Shown: positions 15,768-24,689, counted from the first letter of the stretch. The stretch is DNA of 64,000 nt from Microlunatus kandeliicorticis (GCF_014137855.1 NZ_JACGWT010000006.1:186001-250000); one strand, 5' to 3'. The notes: generated by a model from the letters alone, not told the origin. A program made the numbers and translations.

Positions 15768-16271
15768 GTGCCGAGCAGGAGGACGAACGCGCGCACGGTC
15801 GCGCCGCCGGTGACCGACGAGCTGGTCGACAGCGTGCTGGCCGCCTCGCGCGCGCTGGTCGCCCTGTCGGCGCGCTCGATCGCCACCGCCCCCGAGGTGA
15901 CGCTGCCCCAGTTCCGGATGCTGGTGGTGCTCGACAGCGGGGCGCGCAACCTGAGTGCGCTGGCCGAGGCCCTCGACGTGGCCCCGTCGACCGCGATGCG
16001 GATGGTCGACCGGCTGGTCGACGCCGGACTGGTGGAGCGGCGGGTGCAGCCCGAGGACCGCCGTCAGACCCTGTTGCGGCTCACCACCCGCGGACACCGC
16101 ACCGTGCAGAAGGTCACCGGCTACCGACGTCGCGAGCTGGCCACCGTGCTGGCCCAGGTCGACCCGGCGCAGCGGGAGGCCGTCGGCCAGGCGCTCACCG
16201 CCTTCGCCCACGCCGCCGAGACCGTCTGGGGCAGCGTCGCGACCGACGAGACCGTCGCCACCCTGCCCTGA
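15768..16271 (+). CDS. MarR family transcriptional regulator
   Basis: 167 aa with a GTG start. The winged helix-turn-helix is seen at LSALAEALDVAPSTAMRMVD, and the wing contains VQPEDRRQTLLRLTTRG, the DxR motif of MarR proteins. Flanking helices provide dimerisation. It is divergent from the ClC gene and probably autoregulates and controls that gene through the dyad at 15716-15730. The ligand is unknown (often phenolic or oxidant). Confidence 0.92.
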   Translation: MPSRRTNARTVAPPVTDELVDSVLAASRALVALSARSIATAPEVTLPQFRMLVVLDSGARNLSALAEALDVAPSTAMRMVDRLVDAGLVERRVQPEDRRQTLLRLTTRGHRTVQKVTGYRRRELATVLAQVDPAQREAVGQALTAFAHAAETVWGSVATDETVATLP

Positions 16272-16283
16272 GCGTCCTGCCGG

Positions 16284-17216
16284 TCAGCCGGTGGCGGCCG
16301 ACCGGATCGCCACAGCGACCAGCTGGCGCACCGGACCGGCCGGCGGGCGGGTGTCCCCGACCCAGACCGCCCGGAACGTCCGACGGGTGTCCAGGCCGGT
16401 GGTCGCCACCCGCACCAGGGACCCCGCGGCGAGATCCCGGTCGACGGTCGCCCGGCTGAGGAACGCGGGGGCCCCGCCGGCCAGCACCGACTCTCGCGCC
16501 GCGGTCGCCGTACTCACTTCGACCGCCGGCGCCACGCTCCGCAAGCCGTGCGCGGCCAGCGCCTGGTCGACCACCTCGCGGGTCCCCGACCCCGGCTCGC
16601 GTGAGGTCAGGGCGAGCGCGGCCACCTCGGCGGGACCGAGCGGGCGCCGCCGCCGGGCCAGCCGGTCCCCGGGGGCGACGACCAGCACGAGCTCGTCGTC
16701 CGCGATCTCGCAGGACCGCAGCTGACGGGGCCGCTCGGCTCCCTCGACGAAGCCGAGGTCGGCGCCGCCCGAGGCGACCAGCGCGACCACCTCGGCGCTG
16801 TTGGCGGCGCGCAGGCTGACCGAGGCGTCCGCGTCGTCCGTGCTGCGTTGCTGCCGGAAGACCGCGAGCCAGCGCGGCAGCAGGTGCTCGGCCACGGTCA
16901 TGCTCGCCGCGATCCGCAGCGTCCGGTCCCGTTCGTCGCGGAGCGCTCCGATCGCTGCGTCCACCTCACCGGCCACCGCCAGCAAGCGGGCGCTCCACTC
17001 GACCAGCACCCGGCCCGCGGCGGTCAGTCCGGTCCCCCGGGCGCCGCGGTGCAACAGCGGGACGCCGACCTGGCGCTCCATCCCGGCCAGTCGCTCGGAC
17101 GCCGACTGCTGGGTCAGCCCGACCGCGCGGGCGGCACCCCCGATGCTGCCGGTGCGGGCGACCTCGGTCAGCAACGCGAGCGACTCGAGCGGCGGCAGAT
17201 GCGGTCCCGGACCCAC
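16284..17216 (-). CDS. LysR family transcriptional regulator
   Basis: 310 aa with a GTG start. The N-terminal helix-turn-helix (SIGGAARAVGLTQQSASERLAG) is followed by a linker helix and a periplasmic-binding-type effector domain (about 95-300). The second effector half begins near RPLGPAEVAALALT. It is divergent from the TDT transporter gene, with an 8-bp inverted repeat in the 93-bp gap, so it most likely controls that exporter in response to its substrate. It converges on the MarR gene with only 12 bases between stops. Confidence 0.93.
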   Translation of the reverse strand: MGPGPHLPPLESLALLTEVARTGSIGGAARAVGLTQQSASERLAGMERQVGVPLLHRGARGTGLTAAGRVLVEWSARLLAVAGEVDAAIGALRDERDRTLRIAASMTVAEHLLPRWLAVFRQQRSTDDADASVSLRAANSAEVVALVASGGADLGFVEGAERPRQLRSCEIADDELVLVVAPGDRLARRRRPLGPAEVAALALTSREPGSGTREVVDQALAAHGLRSVAPAVEVSTATAARESVLAGGAPAFLSRATVDRDLAAGSLVRVATTGLDTRRTFRAVWVGDTRPPAGPVRQLVAVAIRSAATG

Positions 17217-17235
17217 AGGGTGACCCTACCCCTAC

Positions 17236-17254
17236 CCACAGGCCGTGCCTGTGG
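17236..17254. promoter_or_regulatory. Likely LysR operator between the LysR and TDT transporter genes
   Basis: CCACAGGC-CGT-GCCTGTGG is a perfect 8-3-8 inverted repeat. A second dyad CTACC-GGCT-GGTAG lies at 17274-17287, near the likely transporter promoter. Two sites of this kind (recognition and activation) fit the LysR mode of control. Confidence 0.65.
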
Positions 17255-17309
17255 ACGCACAGGGCGGCACCGGCTACCGGCTGGTAGGGACGAGCAGCAC
17301 GCTGGATCC

Positions 17310-18494
17310 ATGAGCACCGTCCGGACCCACGTGACCCCGCTGCCGGCCGTCCTCGAGCGGGTGAGCGACAGCACCGCCGGTACGACGGGCGAGGCGCCGG
17401 CGTCCCGGCTCACCGGCCTGTTCGCCCGGCTCGAGGGTCAGTCGCCGCTCGGGGCGATCACCCCCAACTGGTTCGCCTCGGTGATGGGCACCGGGATCGT
17501 GGCCAACGCGGCGGCGACCCTGCCCGTCCGGCTGCCCGGACTGCTCGACGTCGCCCGGGTGGTCTGGGCGCTCGACCTGGCCCTGCTCGTGATCATCTCC
17601 GCGGCCACTCTCGCGCACCGGCTCCGACACCCCGGCCGGCGCTACCTCGCCGACCCGGTGATGGCGCACTTCTACGGGGCACCGGCGATGGCGCTGATGA
17701 CCGTCGGGGCCGGCGCGGTGCTCGTCGGCGGCCCATGGCTCGGACACGAGCCGGCGCTGGTGCTCGACGCGGTGCTCTGGTCGGCCGGCACGCTGCTCGG
17801 GCTCGGCACCGCGGTGACGGTCCCCTACCGCGCGTTCACCGAACACCGCATCGGACCCGAGTCGGCGTTCGGCGGCTGGCTGATGCCGGTGGTGCCGCCG
17901 ATGGTCAGCGCGGCCACCGGGCCGCTGCTGCTCCCCCTGGTCACCGACCCGCAGACCCGCGCCACCCTGGTGCTGGCCTGTTACGCGATGTTCGGCCTCA
18001 CCCTGGTGGCCAGCCTGGTGATGATCACCCTGATCTGGCACCGCCTGGTCCACCACAAGCTCGGCGCGGCCGCAGCCGTCCCGACGCTGTGGATCGTGCT
18101 GGGACCGCTCGGCCAGTCGATCACCGCCGCCCACGTCCTCGGCGTCCAGGCACCGGCCGTCCTCCCGGCGCCGTACGGGCGGGCCTTCGAGGCGTTCGGG
18201 CTGGTGTACGGGGTGCCGGTCTGGGGCTTCGCGCTGCTCTGGGCGGCGCTGGCGCTCGCGGTGACCGTGCGGACCGTGCGGGCCGGGCTGCCGTTCAGCC
18301 TGACCTGGTGGTCGTTCACCTTCCCGGTGGGGACGGTGGTCACCGGCACCTCGGGACTCGCCGCCGCGACCGGGCTGCCGCTCTTCGCCGGAGCCGCGGT
18401 CGCGATCTACGTCGCGCTGGTGGCGGCGTGGCTGGTCGTCGCGGTGCGCACGGTGCGCGGCGTCTTCGACGGCCGTCTGCTGCGGGCGGTCTAA
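17310..18494 (+). CDS. TDT family (TehA/SLAC1-like) anion exporter
   Basis: 394 aa with an ATG start. The protein begins with ~55 cytosolic residues, then TPNWFASVMGTGIVANA, the typical first helix of the tellurite-resistance/dicarboxylate transporter family. About ten membrane helices follow, and the last region contains PFSLTWWSFTFPVGTVV, a family hallmark. Members carry anions such as sulfite, malate or halides. With a LysR regulator next door, sulfite or dicarboxylate export is plausible, but the substrate cannot be read from the sequence. Confidence 0.9.
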   Translation: MSTVRTHVTPLPAVLERVSDSTAGTTGEAPASRLTGLFARLEGQSPLGAITPNWFASVMGTGIVANAAATLPVRLPGLLDVARVVWALDLALLVIISAATLAHRLRHPGRRYLADPVMAHFYGAPAMALMTVGAGAVLVGGPWLGHEPALVLDAVLWSAGTLLGLGTAVTVPYRAFTEHRIGPESAFGGWLMPVVPPMVSAATGPLLLPLVTDPQTRATLVLACYAMFGLTLVASLVMITLIWHRLVHHKLGAAAAVPTLWIVLGPLGQSITAAHVLGVQAPAVLPAPYGRAFEAFGLVYGVPVWGFALLWAALALAVTVRTVRAGLPFSLTWWSFTFPVGTVVTGTSGLAAATGLPLFAGAAVAIYVALVAAWLVVAVRTVRGVFDGRLLRAV

Positions 18495-18510
18495 ACCGCG
18501 GACGTTGGAA

Positions 18511-18550
18511 CGGGGGTGATCCGCACCGACGTCGGTGCGGATCACCCCCG
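18511..18550. terminator. 40-bp perfect palindrome, bidirectional terminator
   Basis: The 20 bases 18511-18530 are followed immediately by their exact reverse complement 18531-18550. The element begins 16 bases after the TDT transporter stop and contains the stop codon (18542-18544) of the convergent HAD gene. Its position between convergent genes argues for termination in both directions. Confidence 0.8.
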
Positions 18551-19252
18551 CTGTTCGCCGGGGGCGGCGAGGATCCGGTCGACGGCGTCGGCGAGCCCGA
18601 GGACCCGTCCGTCGGCGTCCGGCGTGCGGACCAGGAGAGCCGGGATGCCGGCGGCGCGCGCACCGGCGACGTCGGCCACCGGGTTGTCCCCGACCATCCA
18701 CATCACCCGCGGGTCGCCGGCCACGTGCCGGGCCAGGACGTACATCGCGGGGTGCGGCTTCTCGTAGCCGGTGACGGCGGAGGTCAGCACCTGGTTGACC
18801 ACCCCGGCCAGCCCGAGCTGTTCGACCAGCACGGACAGCTCGGGGACGTGGTTGCTGAGCACCACGTTCTGCCAGCCGTGGGCCTGCAGCCGACGCAGCG
18901 CGGGCAAGACGTCCTCGTAGACCGTCCAGGCCGCCGGGTCCAGGTAGGCCGACCGCACCGCGGAGGCCGCCCGCCGCGCCGCGGGTTCGTCGATGCCGGC
19001 GTCGAGGTAGGTCTGCAGGAACAGCGACGCGTGGTGGCCCCACCACCGGTCAGGAGTGTCCAGGTGCGGGTGCGGCTGCTCGGGCGTGTGCCAGAGGAAG
19101 CCGTCGCGGAGTCCTTGGCGGAGCTGGTCGAGGCTGACCTGGTGCGTGGGGTCGACGGCGTCGAGGGCGGCCAGCAGCGCCCCGCGCCAACGGTCGGCCC
19201 GGAACGCCAGGGTGCCGTCGAAGTCCCACAGCACCGTCGGCGCGGCGGTCAC
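18542..19252 (-). CDS. HAD-superfamily hydrolase
   Basis: 236 aa from a GTG at 19252 with GGAG 6 bases upstream (a GTG at 19267 is possible). HAD motif I is LWDFDGTL with both catalytic aspartates near residue 10. Motif II Ser is in VVLSNH, motif III Lys in YEKPHPAMY, and motif IV in MVGDNPVADV. A helical cap (~25-95) places it with subclass I phosphatases. It is a Mg2+-dependent phosphatase, substrate unknown. It follows another HAD gene by 44 bases. Confidence 0.9.
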   Translation of the reverse strand: MTAAPTVLWDFDGTLAFRADRWRGALLAALDAVDPTHQVSLDQLRQGLRDGFLWHTPEQPHPHLDTPDRWWGHHASLFLQTYLDAGIDEPAARRAASAVRSAYLDPAAWTVYEDVLPALRRLQAHGWQNVVLSNHVPELSVLVEQLGLAGVVNQVLTSAVTGYEKPHPAMYVLARHVAGDPRVMWMVGDNPVADVAGARAAGIPALLVRTPDADGRVLGLADAVDRILAAPGEQRG

Positions 19253-19296
19253 CTGGGGCTCCGGCACGGCCGCGAGACTAGCCGCGGCCGCTGCGG

Positions 19297-19956
19297 TCAG
19301 CTCGGACGGGCCAGCGGGGTCTCGTCGAGGTGGTCGCGGAGCTCGGTCAGCGAGTCGAACACCCGGACCGCCCCCGCCTCCTCGAGCTCCTCGACCGAGA
19401 AGCCGCCCGAGCGGACCGCGATGGTCGGGATGTCGAGCTTCTTGGCCGCGAGCACGTCGTAGGTGGAGTCTCCGACCATCACGCCCGATCCGCCGCCGAC
19501 CTTGTCCAGCGCGGCGGCGACCAGATCGGGCGCCGGCTTGCTGGTCTCGGCGTCCTCCGACGTCGTCCAGGCGTCGGCGAGCCCCTTGCCGTCGATCAGG
19601 TCGAGGAACCGTTCGACGTGGTGGCGCTGACCCGAGCTGGCCAGCACCAGACGGAACCCGCGCTCCTTGACCTCGCAAAGCAGCTCGTGGGCACCCTCCA
19701 GCGCGGAGACCTCGTCGATCATCGGGTCGAACTCCTCCACCCAGGCGTCCCGCAGCGCGTCGCCGTGGACGCGTTCGACCTCCTGCTCCGCCAGGGTGGG
19801 GACGAAGGTGTCGCCGCCCATCCCGATCCCGCGGTGCAGCCGCCACAGCGGCCGGACGATGTCGAAGCGCCGGAACGCCCGGTACCAGGCCAGCGCGTGC
19901 TGGTAGTTGGTGTCGACGAGGGTGCCGTCGACGTCGAAGATCGCGGTGTCGGCCAT
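19297..19956 (-). CDS. HAD-superfamily phosphatase (beta-phosphoglucomutase/phosphoglycolate type)
   Basis: 219 aa. Motif I is IFDVDGTLVDTNYQHALAW, with a helical cap (~16-85), motif II VLASSG, motif III Lys in TSKPAPDL and motif IV MVGDSTYDVLAAKKL. The sequence is close in layout to small-sugar and glycolate phosphatases. It lies directly upstream of a second HAD gene, but the two differ in cap sequence and are not simple duplicates. Cytosolic; the substrate is unknown. Confidence 0.92.
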   Translation of the reverse strand: MADTAIFDVDGTLVDTNYQHALAWYRAFRRFDIVRPLWRLHRGIGMGGDTFVPTLAEQEVERVHGDALRDAWVEEFDPMIDEVSALEGAHELLCEVKERGFRLVLASSGQRHHVERFLDLIDGKGLADAWTTSEDAETSKPAPDLVAAALDKVGGGSGVMVGDSTYDVLAAKKLDIPTIAVRSGGFSVEELEEAGAVRVFDSLTELRDHLDETPLARPS

Positions 19957-20034
19957 ACCCTGCGGGTACCCGCGGCCGGCCCGGCGGAACCACTCCGACC
20001 GGTCGGGATCGGCTGACCCGACGTGTCGCGCGGT

Positions 20035-22209
20035 TCAGGCGAGCGGCGCTGCGCCGGTGACCCAGTCCACCAATCGGGTGGCGAAGTCCGCGTAGGCGGC
20101 AGGACCCCAGCTGGCGGTGGGCGCATGGCCCTCCCCGGGGTAGCGCCGCAGCTCCGCGGACCGGCCGAGGCGGCGCAGGCCGGTGAACAGCTGTTCGGCC
20201 TGGGCCTCCTCACCCGGCAGCCCCGGCCCGCCCACGCCGATCAGCACCGGCGCGTCGACGCGGTCGAGGAACAGGTAGGGGCTGTTGACCACCCAGGTCT
20301 CGGGATCGGCCCACGGCGGTACCCCGAGCCGGCCCTGGCCGCTCTCCCACAGACCGTCGAGCGTCCGGCCCTCGGGGTACATCGCGCCGTACGAGGCGAT
20401 CGGGTTGATCAGAGGCGCCGAGACGGCCGCCGCACAGAAGGTCTCCGGCATCGTGACGAGCAGGCTCAGCGTGGTGTAGCTGCCGTAGCTGTTGCCGACC
20501 ACCGCCACCCGGCGACGGTCGACGGGCAGCACGTCGGGCAACCGATCGAGGACCTCGCGGACCATCGGTGCGAACTGCCGCATCGGGTCGCGGTCGGTCA
20601 TCGGCAGGTCCGGGAAGGCGACGGCCCAGCCCCGCGAGGTCAGCAGGCCCGGCTCGACGATGCCGTTGTCCGGCTCGTACCGCTCGACCAGCTCCGAGGC
20701 GCGCGCATTGCCGCCGTAGACACTGATCACCAGCGGCCAGCCGTCGGCCGGGGGTGAGCCGAGCGGCACCAGGAGGCCGACGCCGGGCCGACTCCGGACG
20801 TCACCCCGGACTCGCTGCACGGTGTGGTGCCGGGGTAGCCCGGGGTTGAGCGCCGCCAGCCTGCGCAGTCCCCCGCCGCTCGCGAGCCACAGCTCACCGG
20901 GTTGTTCGGCGGAGGTCATCAGGAACACCCCCGCCGACGGCCCACCGCCGACGTGCAGAGCCGAGGCGGAGATCGAACCGGGGTGGACGGCCACGGTGTC
21001 GCGACGGCCGCGGACGAGATCGATCCGGTCGAGCGCGACCTGTCCGTCGGTGTTCCGGACACTGAGGAGCGCACCGTGATCATCGGTCACGATGCCGGAG
21101 CCGTCCGGCTCGACCAACCACTGCTCGACCTCGCCGACCGGGGTCGGGACCTCGACCGGGTCACCGCCGGAGACCGGGACGGCGACGAAGCCGTGACCCT
21201 CCTGGTGCCGGACGACCGTGGCGGCGTCGAGCCACCGGGGAGCCTGGTAGTCGGAGACGCCGGAATCGGTGCCGTGCGGGCCTTGTGCGCTCGTGCCTCC
21301 GGTGAGCCGCCGGGCGCCGGTGCCGTCGGCGGCGGCGACCCACAGCTCGTCGGCCCGCCGACGACCGGTGACCAAGTAGGCGAGCGCCGATCCGTCCGGT
21401 GACCACGACCAGCCCAGCCCGTACTGCTGGGCGATCTCCTCGGCCAGCGTCGTCCGTGCTCCGGAGACGAGGTCGATCACCACCAGAGCGAACCGCAGCT
21501 CGTGCCCTGCGGTGTCCACCCGGGTCACGCGCAGCCCGCCGACGCGACGGCCGTCGGGTGAGACCTGCCAGCTGCGGACGGTCCAGTCCTCGGCCAGCAC
21601 CCGGACGTCACCATCGGTCCCGACCAGTGTGAGGTCGGAGGCGTCGAGCAGCGTCCGCGCGCGGGCGTCGTCCGGATCGTCCTGTGACCGCAGCACGCTC
21701 GGGGTGCGTGGGGTGTCCGTCGGATCGGTCCGGGGGCGCCGGGTCTCGACGAGCAGCGCCGTCCCACCGAGCGCCCACTGGGGCCGCTCGAACGGGTACT
21801 GGCTGCCCACCCTCACGGCGAAGTCGCGCACCGCGCCGTCCGTGGCGTCCCAGACCGCCAGGGTGGCGGGGTGACCGTCGCGGTGCACGCAGGCGGCGAG
21901 CCGGCGGCCGTCCGGTGACCAGTGGCCGCCCCAGCTCGTGCTCCACGCCGCGAACGGTTCGAACCGACTGCCGTCGTCGGTCCGCCACACCCGCACCCGC
22001 TGCCCAGCCGTCATCTGCTCGGGCAGGTCGTCGCCGTGGGCGCCAGGCCGACCGGCCGGTGAACGCGAGCCGCTGCGGATGCGCACCGTCATGGCCAGCA
22101 GGGCTCCGTCCATGCCGAGCGTCGGCAGCGCGGCACGGTCGGGCCGGACGACATCGAGCAGGTTTTCGACCCGCATCGGCGTCGACGGACGGGCAACGGG
22201 TTCCGGCAC
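20035..22209 (-). CDS. S9-family (prolyl oligopeptidase-like) peptidase or alpha/beta hydrolase
   Basis: 724 aa with a GTG start. Residues ~1-460 look like a beta-propeller built of repeats such as GLGWSWSPDGSALAYLV and WQVSPDGRRVGGL. The C-terminal alpha/beta hydrolase domain has the nucleophile elbow VVGNSYGSYT and a terminal GEGHAP histidine. Where S9 enzymes normally show HGxxDxxVP, the sequence reads GVGGPGLPGEEAQ, so the usual catalytic Asp is not visible. No signal peptide is evident. It is probably a cytosolic peptidase or esterase, but activity is uncertain because of the missing Asp. Confidence 0.82.
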   Translation of the reverse strand: MPEPVARPSTPMRVENLLDVVRPDRAALPTLGMDGALLAMTVRIRSGSRSPAGRPGAHGDDLPEQMTAGQRVRVWRTDDGSRFEPFAAWSTSWGGHWSPDGRRLAACVHRDGHPATLAVWDATDGAVRDFAVRVGSQYPFERPQWALGGTALLVETRRPRTDPTDTPRTPSVLRSQDDPDDARARTLLDASDLTLVGTDGDVRVLAEDWTVRSWQVSPDGRRVGGLRVTRVDTAGHELRFALVVIDLVSGARTTLAEEIAQQYGLGWSWSPDGSALAYLVTGRRRADELWVAAADGTGARRLTGGTSAQGPHGTDSGVSDYQAPRWLDAATVVRHQEGHGFVAVPVSGGDPVEVPTPVGEVEQWLVEPDGSGIVTDDHGALLSVRNTDGQVALDRIDLVRGRRDTVAVHPGSISASALHVGGGPSAGVFLMTSAEQPGELWLASGGGLRRLAALNPGLPRHHTVQRVRGDVRSRPGVGLLVPLGSPPADGWPLVISVYGGNARASELVERYEPDNGIVEPGLLTSRGWAVAFPDLPMTDRDPMRQFAPMVREVLDRLPDVLPVDRRRVAVVGNSYGSYTTLSLLVTMPETFCAAAVSAPLINPIASYGAMYPEGRTLDGLWESGQGRLGVPPWADPETWVVNSPYLFLDRVDAPVLIGVGGPGLPGEEAQAEQLFTGLRRLGRSAELRRYPGEGHAPTASWGPAAYADFATRLVDWVTGAAPLA

Positions 22210-22239
22210 CCGCTCAACCTAGGCCGATGCCCTGCGCTC

Positions 22240-22259
22240 GGCTGAGGGCTGCCTCAGCC
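22240..22259. terminator. Hairpin overlapping the stop of the GNAT gene at 22254
   Basis: GGCTGAGG-GCTG-CCTCAGCC is a perfect 8-bp stem with a 4-base loop. It contains the stop codon of the minus-strand GNAT gene and precedes the S9 peptidase gene. Confidence 0.6.
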
Positions 22260-22883
22260 TGTACCGAGGGCGAAGGTCTTCTGCATCACGGCCTGGACGA
22301 CCACGCCACTGACCGACTCCACGCGCCTCCGGAGCGCAGGATCACCGGGCTCGTCGAGCCACAGCTGGGGGTGTCCCTCCCAGCACGACAGTCGCACGGT
22401 GTGCCCGGCGAGCACCCCGTCGACGAGCATCTCGATCACGGCGCTCGGGTCAGCGATCCTCGGGTCGACCTGGATGAGCCACCGGCCGGTGTACCCGCAC
22501 CGACGGTAAAAGGCGAGGGCCTCGTCAACGCTGCCCAGCGTGACACGGTCCGCTCCTCGAGCCGCGAGGAGACCCTCGGTCTCCTGCAGAAGCCGGCGCC
22601 CGACCCCTCGCCCGCGCCACGAGTCGCGGACGGCGACCACAGTGATGACGTCGACCCCGTCGCTCGCCACGCAGCCGACGACCTCCTCGCCGGCGCACGC
22701 CATCGCCAGCAGACCGGGATCCGCGCGAAACGATGCCTCGAGCTGGGACCGTCTCCTCCGCCACGGGGTGCCCGCTCCCCACGCGGCGTCGAACACAGCC
22801 AGTGCGGCGTCGACGTCCCGTCCCGTACACCCCCTGCGGAACTCGAGATCCTGAGGATCGTCGGGGCCGCCGCCGCAGGTCAC
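22254..22883 (-). CDS. GNAT family N-acetyltransferase
   Basis: 209 aa from the GTG at 22883, overlapping the upstream GNAT stop (GTGA). The acetyl-CoA-binding motif is seen as VVAVRDSWRGRGVGRRLLQE, followed by DRVTLGSVDEALAFYRRCGY, the usual end of motif A/B where a Tyr acts as general acid. The C-terminal ~45 residues (WEGHPQLWLDEPGD...) are an extension beyond the standard domain. It is coupled to a second GNAT gene, perhaps acting on related substrates. Confidence 0.87.
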   Translation of the reverse strand: MTCGGGPDDPQDLEFRRGCTGRDVDAALAVFDAAWGAGTPWRRRRSQLEASFRADPGLLAMACAGEEVVGCVASDGVDVITVVAVRDSWRGRGVGRRLLQETEGLLAARGADRVTLGSVDEALAFYRRCGYTGRWLIQVDPRIADPSAVIEMLVDGVLAGHTVRLSCWEGHPQLWLDEPGDPALRRRVESVSGVVVQAVMQKTFALGTG

Positions 22884-23443
22884 GGTCCGACCCGTCCGTG
22901 GAGGTGCATGTCGTGCCACCCGTCGGCATGCAGCCCGGCGGCGCGCCGGGTGCCCTCTGCCGCGAAGCCGACGCTGAGAGCGACCCGGCAGGACGGCTCG
23001 TTCCTGGTCGAGTGCTGGAGCTCGACGCGGTGAAAGCCGGTGCGGAAGGCCCAGGCGACGGCGGCTTCCAGGGCTCGCGGAGCAACGCCGCGACCGCGCG
23101 CGGTCGGAACCGTCCAGTAGGCGGCCTCGGCCGTCCCGCCCGCAAGGTTGAGCCTGAGCGTCATCCGCCCGGCGAAGAGGGTTTCTTGCTCGACCGCCCA
23201 ACTGGCCCGCCGCGCCTCCTGCCAGGCTGCCTGTTCGGAGGCGACCCAGGCCCGAGCCTCGTCCGCGTCCATCGTGCGTGTATGCCAGTGCCGGATCGCT
23301 GGGTCGGCGTAGGCCGTCACCAGCGAACCCACGTCGGACACTCGCCACGGTCGCAACGCGAGGCTGCCGTCGACAAGGATCGGTTGTGGGGTGCCGACGA
23401 CAGCACGCGGGTCGACCACTGGCTCGATCTCGGCTGGCACCAC
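22880..23443 (-). CDS. RimJ/RimL-type GNAT N-acetyltransferase
   Basis: 187 aa. The start of the fold is LALRPWRVSDVGSLVTAYADP. The acetyl-CoA-binding part is AAYWTVPTARGRGVAPRALE, and VELQHSTRNEPSCRVALSVGF is the typical N/S-x-x-S RimJ motif. It probably acetylates a protein N-terminus or a small amine. It forms an operon with the GNAT at 22254-22883 and is divergent from the HD-domain gene by about 60 bases. Confidence 0.88.
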   Translation of the reverse strand: MVPAEIEPVVDPRAVVGTPQPILVDGSLALRPWRVSDVGSLVTAYADPAIRHWHTRTMDADEARAWVASEQAAWQEARRASWAVEQETLFAGRMTLRLNLAGGTAEAAYWTVPTARGRGVAPRALEAAVAWAFRTGFHRVELQHSTRNEPSCRVALSVGFAAEGTRRAAGLHADGWHDMHLHGRVGP

Positions 23444-23504
23444 CGCATCGTCGCACCCTCGCTCGGCCCACCGACGTGCGCAGACGGCCGGCGGTCACGA
23501 GAAT

Positions 23505-24491
23505 GTGCTGGTGATCATCACCGCGGACACGTCGGGTTCGAACGGGGTGTACGTCGACCCGGTCTGGCGGGTCGAGGTGGCGCTCACACCGGTGGAACAG
23601 GCCCTGCTCCGGACGTGGTGGGTGCGGCGGCTCGGCTTCGTGAGCCACGCCGGGGCGGCGGTGATCACCACGGCGCAGACGTACACCCGGCTCGAGCACT
23701 CGCTCGGGTTGCTCGCGCTGGTCGCCCACTTCCGTCCCGATGATCACGTGGCACGCGTGGCCGCACTGGTGCACGACGTCGGGCACCTGCCGTTCAGCCA
23801 CACCCTCGAGCACCTCGGCGGACTGGACCACCACGAGCTCGGCGCCGCGCGGATCCGCGACCTCGCGCCGGTCCTGCAGGCCCACGGGTACGACGCGGAG
23901 ACGGTGATCGCCGTGGTCGACGGGGTCCGCCCGTCCGGTCTGCGTGGATCAGGCCCCGGCCTGCGACTCGACCACCTGGAATCGTTCGTCCGCAGCGGTC
24001 ACGCTCACGGGCGCACCGGGGAGCCGCCGCGCGAGACCCTGGAACGGCTCCGGCTGATCGACGGCGTGATCGACACCGACGCCGCCACGGCCGGCTACCT
24101 GCGCGCGTTGATCATCGCCGAAGCGCACGCGCAGACCGCCGACGCCAACCTCGTCCCGGTCGCGGTGCTCCGCGAGCTGGCCGGCCGCGTGCTGGACCCG
24201 GCCGACCCGTCGCGGCGCGATCAGATCGCTGCGCTGACCGACGACGGTCTCTGGTCGCTGCTGCTCGGCGGTCCGGCCACCCGGGACGACGCCGAGCGGC
24301 TCCGTCGAGCCCCGTGGTCGTGGCGCACCGACCCGACAGCGGACGGCGGGCTGGAGGTGCGCAAGACGCGCTACTACCTCGAGCTGCCCACGGTCGACGG
24401 CGTCTCGATGCCGCCGCTCGTCCCTGCCGAGGTCGGCCTTCCCGAGCTGCCGTACTCCGTCCGCGTGGTGGCCGAGCCAGTGTCCTCCTGA
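23505..24491 (+). CDS. HD-domain phosphohydrolase (dNTPase/SAMHD1-like)
   Basis: 328 aa from a GTG at 23505 (another GTG two codons on is equally possible). The metal-binding HD pattern is clear: H in RLEHSLGLLAL, then LVHDVGHLPFSHTLEHL, then LDHHELGA and a later Asp in LRLDHLESF. This spacing resembles dGTPase and SAMHD1-type enzymes that hydrolyse dNTPs. It is shorter than SAMHD1 and lacks a SAM domain. It is probably cytosolic. The substrate could also be another phosphate ester or nucleotide. Confidence 0.88.
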   Translation: MLVIITADTSGSNGVYVDPVWRVEVALTPVEQALLRTWWVRRLGFVSHAGAAVITTAQTYTRLEHSLGLLALVAHFRPDDHVARVAALVHDVGHLPFSHTLEHLGGLDHHELGAARIRDLAPVLQAHGYDAETVIAVVDGVRPSGLRGSGPGLRLDHLESFVRSGHAHGRTGEPPRETLERLRLIDGVIDTDAATAGYLRALIIAEAHAQTADANLVPVAVLRELAGRVLDPADPSRRDQIAALTDDGLWSLLLGGPATRDDAERLRRAPWSWRTDPTADGGLEVRKTRYYLELPTVDGVSMPPLVPAEVGLPELPYSVRVVAEPVSS

Positions 24492-24689
24492 TCATGGTCC
24501 ACCGGTGATCATGGAGCGCACGATGCCGGACCGCCGATGATCGACCGCGCCGCCCGAACCGGGACGGCCGCCGGGAGGGCGACACCTCCGGCAGACTTCC
24601 GTCCGTCCGGCTGACCCGTCCCGAGGAGCTGACCGTGAACCGTCCGAGTGTCCCCGCCGCGGCGGGCCGACCGCACCGCTGAGGTCGCC

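Noticed and set aside
13903-15813. 636-codon plus-strand open frame opposite the ClC gene
   Set aside because: Low-complexity His/Arg/Asp/Gln/Pro-rich shadow of the ClC reading frame; no ribosome site or motif.
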